Source: Burkholderia sp. S171 (lineage in GTDB: Bacteria > Pseudomonadota > Gammaproteobacteria > Burkholderiales > Burkholderiaceae). Taken from it: a DNA stretch of 64,000 bases. The stretch lies in contig NZ_LMUF01000057.1 of the NCBI RefSeq assembly GCF_009766085.1, forward strand, positions 28,912 to 92,911. The letters run 5' to 3'. Below the pieces are notes generated by a model. That model had not been told where the DNA came from. It made no database searches and worked only from the letters and a program-made list of their open reading frames with translations. Of this stretch, positions 17,134 through 29,527 are shown piece after piece; positions within the stretch are counted from its first letter, which is position 1, and each line of letters starts with the position of its first letter. The position numbers and the translations under genes are program-made.

Positions 17134-18414
17134 ATGCCAACGCAGGACAAAGCACTCGCACTAAAAAAGATGAAATGGTTCGCCGCCGGCCTGCTGGTCG
17201 CGGCAGCGGCATTATTCGTGCTCGCCAAGAGCCAACACGACGCCGGCCCGTGGGCGTGGGTCTCGGCCTTCGCCGAAGCCGCCATGGTCGGCGCACTGGC
17301 CGACTGGTTCGCGATCGTCGCGCTCTTCCGACACCCGCTCGGGCTGCCGATCCCGCACACCGCCATCCTCCCGGCGAACAAGGCGCGCGTAGCTGATAAC
17401 CTCGCCGAATTCGTCCGCGACAAATTTCTCGGCACCGACGCGCTGGTCGCTCGCGTGAACGCCTTCGACCCCGCCGGCCGTCTCGCGATCTGGCTGGCGG
17501 AACCCGCAAACGCGGCACTCCTGGGTGCAAAAGCGGTCGCGGCGGCGGCCCAGATGCTCGATTTCGTCGACGATGAACGCGTCAAAACGATGCTTCACGA
17601 AGCCCTGCGCCGCCGCGCCGAACAATTCGACCTGGCCGGCGCGGTAGGCGGATTGCTGTCCACGCTGACGGCGGATGGGCGCCATCAAATGCTGCTCGAC
17701 GAGGGCTTGCGTGAACTCGCCCAATGGCTCGATCGCGAGGAAGTGCAGGCCATCCTCGCGGCCAAGATCCTGGACGTGGCCGGCGAGGAATATCCGAAAT
17801 TGATCGGTATGCTCGGTTTTGTGGGCCTGAGCGCCGAAGACCTCGGTAACAAGTTCGCGGGCGGCCTCGTGCGCGGCGCGAACAAGTGGCTGCACGACAT
17901 CAGCGAAAACCCGGAACACGAGCGCCGTCAGGCATTTGACCGGACGGTGGAAGGGTTTATCGAACGCCTGAAGACGGATCCGGCGTTCCGCGCCCGTATC
18001 GACCAGCACAAGCGCGAATGGCTCGAACGCCCGGAATTGCGAACCTACGTGAACGGCCTGTGGGACGAATTCAAGGACTGGCTGCGCCGTGATCTCGCTC
18101 AGGCAGATTCGACGCTGCACAAAAAAGTCACGGGTGCATCGGCGTCGTTCGCGACCGCGCTGGGGACCGATCCGGCGCTGCGTGAATCGATCAACGAACA
18201 CATGCGCGACGCGCTCAAGTCGCTCGCACCGGATCTGCGCGACGGCATCGCCAAGCATATTGCCGCGACGGTGCGCAACTGGGACGACGCTACGCTCGTG
18301 CGCGACGTGGAACTGAGCGTCGGCCGCGACTTGCAGTTCATCCGGGTGAACGGCACGCTGGTGGGCGGCGCGGTGGGCCTGATCATTCACGCAGTGTCCA
18401 TGTTCATGGTTTAA
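17134..18414 (+). CDS. DUF445 family inner-membrane protein (YjiN-like)
   Basis: The 426-residue protein starts with a hydrophobic helix (WFAAGLLVAAAALFVLA, residues 14-30) and a second hydrophobic segment rich in Ala/Gly containing GALADWFAIVALFRHPLGLPIPHTAILPANK, the hallmark of DUF445. A long helical cytoplasmic or periplasmic domain follows, and a C-terminal hydrophobic helix ends the protein (VNGTLVGGAVGLIIHAVSMFMV). Its molecular function is not established. The ATG at 17134 lacks a strong Shine-Dalgarno; an internal ATG 12 codons later just before the first helix is possible. It leads a rightward run of genes. Confidence 0.88.
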   Translation: MPTQDKALALKKMKWFAAGLLVAAAALFVLAKSQHDAGPWAWVSAFAEAAMVGALADWFAIVALFRHPLGLPIPHTAILPANKARVADNLAEFVRDKFLGTDALVARVNAFDPAGRLAIWLAEPANAALLGAKAVAAAAQMLDFVDDERVKTMLHEALRRRAEQFDLAGAVGGLLSTLTADGRHQMLLDEGLRELAQWLDREEVQAILAAKILDVAGEEYPKLIGMLGFVGLSAEDLGNKFAGGLVRGANKWLHDISENPEHERRQAFDRTVEGFIERLKTDPAFRARIDQHKREWLERPELRTYVNGLWDEFKDWLRRDLAQADSTLHKKVTGASASFATALGTDPALRESINEHMRDALKSLAPDLRDGIAKHIAATVRNWDDATLVRDVELSVGRDLQFIRVNGTLVGGAVGLIIHAVSMFMV

Positions 18415-18473
18415 GCTGCACAATCGAAGCCTTGTAGCCGCGGTCAGCTAATTTCCTCCAGAAGAGACCGAAT

Positions 18474-18950
18474 ATGACGGACCCGAACGCCGCGTTGATC
18501 CAGCGCTTCTACGAAGCCTTTCAGCGTTCCGACGCCGAAGCAATGGCGGCGTGCTACGCGCCGGACGTGCAGTTCAGCGATCCCGTGTTCGGCGTACTGC
18601 GAGGCCGCGAAGCAGGCGACATGTGGCGCATGTTGATCTCGCGCGCCAGCGAATTCTCACTGACGTTCAGCGACATCCAGACCGTCGGCCAGACGGCGAC
18701 GGCGAAATGGGTCGCGACTTATCGTTTCACGCAGACCGGGCGCAACGTGGTCAATGGTATCAATGCGCGTTTTGCGATTCGCGATGGCCTGATCGTCGAA
18801 CATCACGACAGCTTCGACCTCTGGACCTGGAGCCGCCAGGCGCTCGGACTCAAGGGCTGGCTGCTCGGCTGGTCGTCGTTCGTGCAGAACAAGATTCGGG
18901 CTCAGGCGACCAAGGGTCTTCGCGCATACCGGCAGCAACCCCAAAAATGA
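18474..18950 (+). CDS. SnoaL-like / NTF2-fold polyketide-cyclase-type protein
   Basis: The 158-residue protein begins ALIQRFYEAFQRSDAEAMAACYAPDVQFSDPVFG, the common opening of NTF2-fold SnoaL-like proteins, with the usual beta-rich core (TATAKWVATYRFTQTGRNVVNGINARFAIRDGLIVEHHDSFD). Ligand or reaction is unknown. AGAAGAG lies 8 nt before the ATG. The stop overlaps the start of the next gene in ATGA, so it is translationally coupled to the debranching-type glucosidase, suggesting a shared operon rather than a random neighbour. Confidence 0.85.
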   Translation: MTDPNAALIQRFYEAFQRSDAEAMAACYAPDVQFSDPVFGVLRGREAGDMWRMLISRASEFSLTFSDIQTVGQTATAKWVATYRFTQTGRNVVNGINARFAIRDGLIVEHHDSFDLWTWSRQALGLKGWLLGWSSFVQNKIRAQATKGLRAYRQQPQK

Positions 18951-20905
18951 CCCGCCTCGAATGTCCGGCCAGCGAAGGCTGTCTCAACGACGAATGGCTT
19001 GAGGCCGATTCTTTTGGCGGTTTTGCATCGGGCACAGCCGGCACTGAACGGACCCGCAGATATCACGCACTGCTTCTAACGGCCACGCAACCGCCGGCGG
19101 GACGCATGGTGCTGGTGAACGGCGTGGAAGCCTGGTTGGAAGACGCGTCGGGGCAGACGCGCATTCCGCTGTCCATGCAGCGTTATGGTGCCGGTTCGGT
19201 CTGGCCGGACCCATCCGAAAGCCTGCTTTCCTTCGATACCGACCCTTGGCCCACGTGGCGCTTCCAGGTCGGCGATAACCATATCCTGACCGCCGAACTA
19301 TTCGTCGCGAAGCAGAGCGCGCAGACGGTGCTGCGCTGGCGGCTCGACGGCGAGGCATTTACGCTGAAGGTTCGGCCCTTGCTTTCCGGTCGCGACTATC
19401 ACGCGCTGCATCACGAGAACTCCGCGTTTAACTTCAACTACGCCGCCAGGGGCGATCAGGTGCGCTGGCAAGCGTATGGCGATGTGCCGGCGGTGGTCGC
19501 GGCATCGAATGGATCGTATGTTCATGCGCCCGACTGGTATCGCAACTTCTGCTACACCGTCGAGCGCGAACGCGGCATGGATTTCAACGAAGACCTCGCC
19601 ACGCCCGGCGTCTTTTCGTTCGATTTATCGCTTGGGGAAGCGGTGCTCGTGTTCAGCGCGAACGAGGGCGCGACGACGAATGCGATCGATACGGCGAAGC
19701 AGCTTGCTGACATTGAACGAGCACGTCGCACAGCCTTCCTGACGCCGCTGCATCGGTCCGCGGACGCTTACATCGTGGCGCGAAACGAGGGCAGCACAAT
19801 CCTCGCCGGTTTCCCGTGGTTCACTGACTGGGGCCGCGATACCTTCATCGCGATGCGCGGTCTGCTGATCGCATCCGGCCGATCCAGCGACGCCGAATCG
19901 ATCCTGCTCGAATGGGCCGGGACCCTCTCCGAAGGCATGTTGCCGAATCGTTTTCCGGACAGCGGTGCGCCGGAATACAACTCGGTGGATGCATCGTTGT
20001 GGTTTGTGATCGCCGTGCACGACTATCTCGCGACAGGCCACGCGCAACGTGAAACGCAGGACCGGTTGCAGCAAGCTGTCGATGGCATTCTCGACGGTTA
20101 CTCAAGCGGTACGCGTTTCCAGATCGCCGCCGATCCGGACGATGGGCTGCTGCGGGCCGGCGTTCCCGGCGTGCAACTGACGTGGATGGACGCGAAAGTG
20201 GGCGACTGGGTGGTGACGCCGCGCGTCGGCAAGCCGGTGGAAGTGCAGGCGCTGTGGATCAACGCGCTGCGCATCGCGGCTGCGTGGAGCCCGCGCTGGA
20301 CCGAACTGGCCACGCGCGCGACCCAGGCTTTCCAGCAACGTTTCATCGATCCCGCCAGCGGTGCGCTCTACGACGTAGTCGACGCCGATCACGAGCCGGG
20401 CAAGCTTGACCGTTCCGTTCGTCCGAACCAGCTTTTTGCCGTGGGCGGACTGCCGTTCGCGGTGATCGACAGTAGCGCAACGGCTCGCGCTATCGTCGAT
20501 CAATGCGAGCAGCTCCTGTTGACGCCGCTCGGACTCAGGACGCTGTCACCGAATGACCCTGCCTACAAGGGCCGCTACACCGGCACGCCGCTGGAGCGCG
20601 ATGGCGCCTACCACCAGGGCACGGTCTGGCCGTGGCTGATTGGCCCGTTTGTCGAAGCGTGGCTGCGGGTTCATGGCGACGACCAAGCATCCAAAGCCGT
20701 GGCCCGCGAGCGTTTTCTCAAGCCGCTGCGCAACCATCTGCATCACGCCGGGCTGGACCACGTTTCCGAAGTCGCGGACGGCGATGCGCCGCATACGCCC
20801 GGTGGCACGCCATTCCAGGCGTGGTCGCTCGGCGAACTCATGCGTCTCGAACGTCTGCTTAATACCGATACCGCCGATCCTGCCGAGATGCCGCAAACGC
20901 GCTAG
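18947..20905 (+). CDS. Amylo-alpha-1,6-glucosidase / glycogen debranching-type enzyme
   Basis: The start overlaps the SnoaL-like stop (ATGA), giving 652 residues. The N-terminal ~250 residues match the glycogen-debranching N-domain (EWLEADSFGGFASGTAGTERTRRYHALLLTA). The C-terminal (alpha/alpha)6 domain contains LAGFPWFTDWGRDTFIAMRGLL near residue 285, where the WGRDT aspartate is typical, and later YNSVDASLWFV and DGAYHQGTVWPWLIGPFVEAWL. It probably hydrolyses alpha-1,6 branches of glycogen or related glucans. No glgP, glgX or glgB neighbours are present; instead a GH63-like glucosidase follows 41 nt downstream. Confidence 0.9.
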   Translation: MTRLECPASEGCLNDEWLEADSFGGFASGTAGTERTRRYHALLLTATQPPAGRMVLVNGVEAWLEDASGQTRIPLSMQRYGAGSVWPDPSESLLSFDTDPWPTWRFQVGDNHILTAELFVAKQSAQTVLRWRLDGEAFTLKVRPLLSGRDYHALHHENSAFNFNYAARGDQVRWQAYGDVPAVVAASNGSYVHAPDWYRNFCYTVERERGMDFNEDLATPGVFSFDLSLGEAVLVFSANEGATTNAIDTAKQLADIERARRTAFLTPLHRSADAYIVARNEGSTILAGFPWFTDWGRDTFIAMRGLLIASGRSSDAESILLEWAGTLSEGMLPNRFPDSGAPEYNSVDASLWFVIAVHDYLATGHAQRETQDRLQQAVDGILDGYSSGTRFQIAADPDDGLLRAGVPGVQLTWMDAKVGDWVVTPRVGKPVEVQALWINALRIAAAWSPRWTELATRATQAFQQRFIDPASGALYDVVDADHEPGKLDRSVRPNQLFAVGGLPFAVIDSSATARAIVDQCEQLLLTPLGLRTLSPNDPAYKGRYTGTPLERDGAYHQGTVWPWLIGPFVEAWLRVHGDDQASKAVARERFLKPLRNHLHHAGLDHVSEVADGDAPHTPGGTPFQAWSLGELMRLERLLNTDTADPAEMPQTR

Positions 20906-20946
20906 ATTATCGGTCTTTCCGTCACGCTTTTAGTCAAGGACGTCCC

Positions 20947-23679
<2,733 letters not shown>

Positions 23680-23745
23680 CGCACTGGCAAGGCAACGGGC
23701 GGGTTCAGTCCGCCCGCTGCCGCCAATCCAGTAGCAGCGTCCGCG

Positions 23746-24828
23746 TCATTCGTTATTGCACAACATCAACACCTTCTCCGCGTCGGTGCATGCGCGCTTC
23801 GGCGCGCGTTGCGTCGCGGGCGTTGCCGTGTCACCCACTCCTGTCGACGCCATCTTGCGAATACATGCCCGCAGGCGCTTCTCTATTGGCGGATAGTATT
23901 TCCAGCCGCGTGTGAGCGGCGGCAATTCCATCTTCACCTGCTTCCATTTCGGATGGCCGTTGGCCTGCAGTTCATCGAAGTGCGTGCAGAGCGAGTCGGC
24001 GAATTGCGTCATTGCGCCGACGGTGCCGCGCAGGTTGTAATCGTAGGTGACGAGAAACGCCTTCACGGTCAGCGTCGGCGAGTCTTCCTTGATCCAGTTC
24101 GGATAACTCGACGTGCGGATGGTAGCCGGGAAATAGGTCTGCTCGGCACGCGCGGTTTCGGGGACGGAAGGATCGAGCTTGAGCAGCTTGAGCTGGCCCA
24201 GCAGTTCCGAGTTCAGATCCTGAAACAGCTTGGCCGGCTGTCCCACCACGATGATCGCCACATCGAGTTTGCGCACGATCAGTTTCGCGAGCGCGTCCTC
24301 GTTGCTGTAGTGCTGCGCGTTCTGCTCGGGAATCGGCTCGTTGAACATCAGCCTGTAGAGCGTGGTCGCTGATTGCGCCGTGCCGCTGCCGATCAGCCCG
24401 ACGCTGATGTTCTTGTCCTTGATCTCGTGGATATAGTTCAACGGGGAATCGGACCGGACAACGAAGTAAATTTCTTCGTTGTACAACGGCATGATGAGCC
24501 GCAGCGGCTGGATGATCTTGCCCGCTTCCTCGTTGCCGGCTTTCGCCATATCGAGGTAAGCCTGGTACACGTCCGACTGCACCAGCGCGAATTTCACGCC
24601 CGGCTCGTAACGCATGCGCTGCACGTTTTCGGCGGAGCCTTTCGACGCGAGCACATCGAGGTTCATGCCGATCGGGTCAGCCACCATCTTCGCCAGATCC
24701 TGGCCTATCTGGATGTAAGTGCCGCGTTCCGGCCCGGTGACGATCTTGTAGTCGGCTTGCGCATGAGCCTCCGCAACGAGGCCAGCGAGCCCGAAGAGGG
24801 CGAACAGCATGAGGAAAGTCTTGTGCAT
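23746..24828 (-). CDS. TAXI-family TRAP transporter solute-binding protein
   Basis: The 360-residue protein has a signal peptide (MHKTFLMLFALFGLAGLVAEAHA) followed by YKIVTGPERGTYIQIGQDLAKMV, the typical TAXI opening, and the central ISVGLIGSGTAQSATTLYRLMF ligand region. TAXI proteins deliver solutes, often dicarboxylates such as glutamate or oxoglutarate, to TRAP permeases. No TRAP membrane subunit is nearby, so this is an orphan binding protein. The C-terminus carries extra cysteines (RACIRKMA, KRACTDAEKVLMLCNNE) that could form disulfides in the periplasm. Confidence 0.88.
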   Translation of the reverse strand: MHKTFLMLFALFGLAGLVAEAHAQADYKIVTGPERGTYIQIGQDLAKMVADPIGMNLDVLASKGSAENVQRMRYEPGVKFALVQSDVYQAYLDMAKAGNEEAGKIIQPLRLIMPLYNEEIYFVVRSDSPLNYIHEIKDKNISVGLIGSGTAQSATTLYRLMFNEPIPEQNAQHYSNEDALAKLIVRKLDVAIIVVGQPAKLFQDLNSELLGQLKLLKLDPSVPETARAEQTYFPATIRTSSYPNWIKEDSPTLTVKAFLVTYDYNLRGTVGAMTQFADSLCTHFDELQANGHPKWKQVKMELPPLTRGWKYYPPIEKRLRACIRKMASTGVGDTATPATQRAPKRACTDAEKVLMLCNNE

Positions 24829-24980
24829 GATGTCGTGTGATTCGTTTTAATGTGTTGGCCAACTTTCATTACACGGATAGACCACGGTGGCCTGCGTCTC
24901 CCGGCGCGACCTTCGATCTCCTCAAAGTCTGCTTCTGTTTGTCTCCTGTGCCTTGTCTCCTGCTTCCTTCCTCCTTGCTT

Positions 24981-26504
24981 CTACTGCGGGGGAGCGTGTT
25001 GCGCCGACGACGGGCTCTTGCTCCAGCCCGACTCCAGGATCGCGCGCTCTTCATCGTCGGGATTGCTGGCGTTGAAGCTGGACACACGCGGTTGCGCCGG
25101 GCTCGCCGCGTTGTCTCCTGACGCAAGCGCGCGGCGGGCCGCGGGTTCGGGCTGCGCGGGTGCGCGGGCCGTGGCGGTCACCGGTGCGCTGCGTACCAGT
25201 GCCGTGGCGGGCATCGCGTCCGTGCCGTCTGGCATGGGAACAAACGCGGGTACGGGCGGACGAGGCGGGGCGGCCTGTTGCGGCGCTGGCGGCGGAAAAT
25301 ACGACTGCGACGTGAGCGGAGCCTGCGAGCCCGCGCCTATGCGCGCCGGCTCTGGAACGGCTTGCGGGGCAACAGGCGAGCGCAGGGTCGTAGCGATCAC
25401 GGGTGCACCCGGTACAAGCCGCGCGGGCGTCGCGATAGGCGCAGGCACGCCCATCGCGGCGACGGCACGCGCATGCTGGGCGCCCGAGACCGTGACGGTG
25501 GGCCTGTGAGCGGACGCGGGGGGAGGCGAGGCCACAACGCGCGGCCCTGGCACAAACAGGGGTGCAGATGCGGCAGCCGCCTGAGCGTTGTTGCGAGGGG
25601 CGCCACGCGCCGCCGTTTTCGCGGACGGGTTTTTATTGAGCCAACCCGACCGTGCGATCGCGTGTTCGACCAGCGCTTGCGCTTCCACATTGCCGGCATC
25701 GATCGTTAGCACGTCATGGGCGTTCTGACGCACGCATAACCACGAGCCGGTCGCGGCACAATCGCGTGCGGCTTGGAGCATCACGTCGCGTACGTGTTCC
25801 AGGCCGGTGAGGTCCGCTTGGGTGTCCTGCACATCAGCGGCACTCAGTTGCGACGCCGGGATCTTCGAGAAGCGGCGGCGCGCCATGGTCAGGTCGCCGC
25901 GCGAGATGGCCTCACGCGCGGCCTGCAGGTTATCCGTCGCGCCGGCCAGCCCCGCTGCCGTGCGGCCGGAGGAGGTGTCGGCAGGCATGGCTTCGCGGGC
26001 GGCAACGGAGGGCGCTGCCGCCGTTTGCGCCTGCCTGGCGGCGGCCGCGGGCCGGGCCGGGGCGCCCGCAGGCCCGGGGGTGCCATGCACGTCTTTCATA
26101 TCGATGGCGCCGTACGCACTATGCCCCGCCGGCTGTTCGGAACGGGCGGCGTTGTCACCGCTGCTGCCGCCCCGCTGTGAATAGATCACGCCGCCCGCTA
26201 CCAGCGCCAGTGCAATGGCGCACACAGTGACAGTCTTCGACATCTCCCAGCGCTGCTCGCCAGCGCCAGTCAGTTCGGACTCCTCCGGCATGCTCGGGTA
26301 CGACGACGGAATGTTAAGGGCTTCACGGCGCGCGCCGAAGGGCAGGCGCAGGCTCGTTGAGAGCGCAGTGGTCTTCACCGCGCCGAAGGTCGGGCCAGGC
26401 TCGGCGCCGCATTGCGGGCACGAATCGGCATCGCCCGGGATATCGCTGCCGCAACGCTTGCAGGTCACGGCATCGGACGATGAGGGAAAGAAGAGACGGG
26501 CCAT
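24981..26504 (-). CDS. Zinc-ribbon, single-pass membrane protein with Ala/Pro-rich tail
   Basis: The start is the ATG with GGGAGG 8 nt upstream, giving 507 residues. Residues 14-35 form a zinc ribbon (CKRCGSDIPGDADSCPQCG). One transmembrane helix follows (VTVCAIALALVAGGVIY, about 94-110). Residues 175-270 are helical and resemble a small repeat region with cysteines, and the rest is a long Ala/Pro/Val low-complexity region to the C-terminus. No family function is recognised. The topology suggests a cytoplasmic zinc ribbon and an extended periplasmic arm. It sits between the TAXI gene and the divergent GGDEF-EAL gene. Confidence 0.8.
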   Translation of the reverse strand: MARLFFPSSSDAVTCKRCGSDIPGDADSCPQCGAEPGPTFGAVKTTALSTSLRLPFGARREALNIPSSYPSMPEESELTGAGEQRWEMSKTVTVCAIALALVAGGVIYSQRGGSSGDNAARSEQPAGHSAYGAIDMKDVHGTPGPAGAPARPAAAARQAQTAAAPSVAAREAMPADTSSGRTAAGLAGATDNLQAAREAISRGDLTMARRRFSKIPASQLSAADVQDTQADLTGLEHVRDVMLQAARDCAATGSWLCVRQNAHDVLTIDAGNVEAQALVEHAIARSGWLNKNPSAKTAARGAPRNNAQAAAASAPLFVPGPRVVASPPPASAHRPTVTVSGAQHARAVAAMGVPAPIATPARLVPGAPVIATTLRSPVAPQAVPEPARIGAGSQAPLTSQSYFPPPAPQQAAPPRPPVPAFVPMPDGTDAMPATALVRSAPVTATARAPAQPEPAARRALASGDNAASPAQPRVSSFNASNPDDEERAILESGWSKSPSSAQHAPPQ

Positions 26505-27067
26505 GCCAGAAACCTCCCGGGACACCAGGGTTGTCCTTCCCGCTTGCGTGTCCGGTTTAATCGGACAAAACGGTCACTCATGTGATGAAATGCTTCGGAC
26601 TCCCTAGGCTGGACAGTCACCGGGGGAGCCGGAACCAATATGTGACATCTCCGCGACGGCGTCAACACGCCCGGGAACAACGCCGCAACAGCCGCCCCGC
26701 CTTGCTCAAATGCCTGCTTTGGCCCCGCCGGTCAAGGCACGGGCGAACCGGTAAAAGCGGCCGTCGGTTTCGTCGGCAGGAGCCTAGGTTCTGTCCGAAT
26801 ATGGCGCTTTGCGGCGCTTCGAAACCGGTCCGCACGGGCTCGAAAACAACGGCCGCCGCCCAATTGTTTTCGGGTGTTTACGCCTATTAGGGCATTCAGT
26901 AATAAATTTGAGCCAGACTCGCAATTTGGTAGGATGTAAGCACGCACCGAGCGCGCAGGGCGCACCACCCCAAAAGCCGCCACAAATACAAATGACTCAC
27001 CATCCGATGCTCGCCGCCTGACCTCGGCAGTGCACCCTGGCATCGGGTCTGGAGAAGGGACATACCG
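26505..27067. promoter_or_regulatory. Divergent intergenic region between zinc-ribbon and GGDEF-EAL genes
   Basis: These 563 bp contain no supported gene. TTGAGC (26908-26913) and TAGGAT (26930-26935), separated by 16 bp in an AT-rich patch, make a plausible sigma-70 promoter for the GGDEF-EAL gene, leaving a leader of about 130 nt. AAGGGA precedes the GGDEF-EAL start codon. No known riboswitch fold is recognised in the leader. Confidence 0.45.
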
Positions 27068-29527
27068 ATGCACATGCCGTCTAAGGGCGAGAATGCGCAG
27101 CTCATACGGATCACCTGGCCGTTTCTCGTCGTCATTCTTGTCCTCGTTTCGCTCGCCATTTTCAGTATCGACATCATGTCGTCGGTACGGGCTTATATCG
27201 GCGGCGAAAGCATTTGGTCGAAGGGCCAGAAAGACGCAGCTTTCTATCTGAACCTGTACGCCGAAACCGGCTCCGACAGCACCTACAAGCAATATCTGAC
27301 CGCCATGGAAGGCCCGCGCAACCTGCGCACGGCCCGTCTGGCGCTCGACCAGAGCACGCCCGATCCGACCACCGCACGGCGGGCGCTGATCGCGAGCGGC
27401 GTGCATCCCGACGACGTCAGCGACGTCATCTGGACCTTCAAAATGTTTCGCCACGTCAGTTATTTCAGCGAAGCGGTAGGTTACTGGTCGCGCGGCGACG
27501 CCGAGGTGGCGAAGCTGGAGCGCGTCGGCGACGAGTTGCACGCGCGAGTCGCGGCCGGTGGCTTGCCCATGACCCTGGTGAGTGCTTACAAATCGCAGAT
27601 ATGGACCATCAACGCGACCATTGCGCCGCTGTCATGGGGTTTCTCCCAGGTATTGAGTACCGCCTTCCGCAAGACGGCGTCGCTGTTGCTGACCGTCGAT
27701 CTGGTCGCCGCGCTGCTGCTCGTGTGCCTCTCGACCGTGCACGTGCGGCGGCTGATCAGGCAGCGAGGGCGCATTGAAGCCGCGCTCAAGCAGAGCGAGG
27801 CGCGCGCCAAGGCGACGCTCGGTTCGATCGGCGAGGCGGTGATTGCGACGGGGCCGTCGGGGCATATCGAATTCATCAACCCGGCGGCCGAGCGGATCGC
27901 CGGATGCCGGGCGGACGACTGTCTCGGACGGCCGCTGGTTCAGACCTTCAGCTTGCTGCACGCCGATAGCCGCCAGCCGCTCAACCCGATCGACGACGCC
28001 CGGGCGGGCATGCGCCCGGATGGCGAAGCGGCCGAAATGCTGCTGCAACGGCGTGACGGTGCCGAGATCCGCGTGCAGGCGGTGACGTCGCGGATCAGCG
28101 CGGCCGGCGCAAGTCCCACCACGGCCGATGCGGAATCCGGCTTCGTGCTGATCCTGCGCAACATGACCCGCGAGTACGAATATATCGAAAGCCTTGCCTG
28201 GCAAGCCACGCACGACGGCCTCACGGCGCTCGTGAACCGCGCCGAATTCGAGCGGCGTCTGCAACACGCGCTGGGCACTCGCTGGAGCGAGGTGGCGTCG
28301 TGGCTGCCGGCCGCATCGGCGCTCCTGTTTCTCGATCTCGACCGCTTCAAGGTGGTCAACGACACCTGTGGCCATGCGGCCGGCGACGCCATGCTGCGTG
28401 AAGTCGCGTTGCGTTTCGAAGCCAGCCTGCAACCGGACGACACCCTCGCGCGGCTGGGCGGCGACGAGTTCGGCGTGCTGCTGCAGGGATACGACACCCC
28501 GGGCATCCAGGCGGTCGCGGAACGCCTGCGCGCGTGCCTGAATGACTTTGTCTTCAACTGGGAGGCGCAACCGTTCACGACCAGCGTGAGCGTCGGCGTG
28601 GTCGATCTGCGCAACACGGAAATGAGTGTGGAAGAGGCCATGCGGCTCGCCGATATTGCCTGCTACATGGCCAAGGAACGCGGCCGTGACCGGGTGCAAC
28701 TGGCGGATCTGGGCGACCGCGAACTGGCGCGCCACGCGAGCGAAGTATCGTGGGGAAGACGGCTCAAGCAGGCGCTCGAACACGATCACTTCTGTCTCTA
28801 CGTGCAACCCATCGTGGCCGTTGGCGACGGCTTGCCCGCGTCGGCGGAAGGGCAGCGCGCCGAATTGCTGCTGCGCATGCTCGACCCGGCCGTGCCCAAC
28901 GGCGTGATCGCGCCGACCCTGTTCATTCCTGCCGCCGAGCGGTATGGGCTGATGACGGCTATTGACCGGTGGGTGATCCGCACTGCCTTCGATACGCTTT
29001 CGCGTACCCGTCATAAGCGTTTCAAGGAATACGCGATCAACCTCTCGGGCGCGTCGGTGGGCGACGAACGTTTCCTCGGTTTCGTGCGCGAGCAATTCCA
29101 GCGCACGGGCGTCTCGCCTAGCATGATCTGCTTCGAAATTACAGAAACCACGGCGATTGCCAACCTGGCGTCGGCGGCGCGGTTCATGCACGAGCTGAAT
29201 GCGCTCGGCTGTCATTTCGCGCTCGACGACTTCGGCGCAGGCATGTCGTCGTTCGGATACCTGAAGCATCTGCCGGTGGAGTATTTGAAGATCGACGGCA
29301 GTTTCGTGACCGACATGGTGCTCGATCCGGTGAGCCGCGAGATGGTCGCGGCCATCAACGAGATGGGCCATTCGATGAAATGCCGGACCATCGCGGAATA
29401 TGTGGAAAGCGAAGGAATCCTGCGCGCACTGCATGTGCTCGGGGTGGATTATGCACAAGGGTATTACATCGGACGGCCCACGCTTTGGACAGAGCCGGCC
29501 GTTTTGACATTAGCTAAGGAGGCGTGA
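27068..29527 (+). CDS. Membrane-bound PAS-GGDEF-EAL cyclic-di-GMP enzyme
   Basis: The 819-residue protein has an N-terminal transmembrane helix (residues ~15-37), a ~150-residue periplasmic sensor, a second helix (LLLTVDLVAALLLVCL, ~200-217), a PAS domain (~245-350), a GGDEF domain with intact GGDEF near residue 464, and an EAL domain. The EAL signature reads ELLLR rather than EALLR near 598, but the metal and base residues are visible (INLSG, EITET, DDFGAG, LKIDGSF). Both synthesis and hydrolysis of c-di-GMP are therefore possible. The 3' end overlaps the TenA-like gene by one base (TGATG), and AAGGAGG for that gene lies in its last codons. Confidence 0.92.
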   Translation: MHMPSKGENAQLIRITWPFLVVILVLVSLAIFSIDIMSSVRAYIGGESIWSKGQKDAAFYLNLYAETGSDSTYKQYLTAMEGPRNLRTARLALDQSTPDPTTARRALIASGVHPDDVSDVIWTFKMFRHVSYFSEAVGYWSRGDAEVAKLERVGDELHARVAAGGLPMTLVSAYKSQIWTINATIAPLSWGFSQVLSTAFRKTASLLLTVDLVAALLLVCLSTVHVRRLIRQRGRIEAALKQSEARAKATLGSIGEAVIATGPSGHIEFINPAAERIAGCRADDCLGRPLVQTFSLLHADSRQPLNPIDDARAGMRPDGEAAEMLLQRRDGAEIRVQAVTSRISAAGASPTTADAESGFVLILRNMTREYEYIESLAWQATHDGLTALVNRAEFERRLQHALGTRWSEVASWLPAASALLFLDLDRFKVVNDTCGHAAGDAMLREVALRFEASLQPDDTLARLGGDEFGVLLQGYDTPGIQAVAERLRACLNDFVFNWEAQPFTTSVSVGVVDLRNTEMSVEEAMRLADIACYMAKERGRDRVQLADLGDRELARHASEVSWGRRLKQALEHDHFCLYVQPIVAVGDGLPASAEGQRAELLLRMLDPAVPNGVIAPTLFIPAAERYGLMTAIDRWVIRTAFDTLSRTRHKRFKEYAINLSGASVGDERFLGFVREQFQRTGVSPSMICFEITETTAIANLASAARFMHELNALGCHFALDDFGAGMSSFGYLKHLPVEYLKIDGSFVTDMVLDPVSREMVAAINEMGHSMKCRTIAEYVESEGILRALHVLGVDYAQGYYIGRPTLWTEPAVLTLAKEA

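Noticed and set aside
23696..23716. CGGGCGG / CCGCCCG hairpin between convergent GH63-like and TAXI genes
   Set aside because: Only 7 bp with no T-tract; possible but too weak to list as a terminator.
27632..29458. Leftward open frame of ~608 codons under the GGDEF-EAL gene
   Set aside because: It mirrors codon bias of the real gene; the product is His/Arg-rich with no domain.
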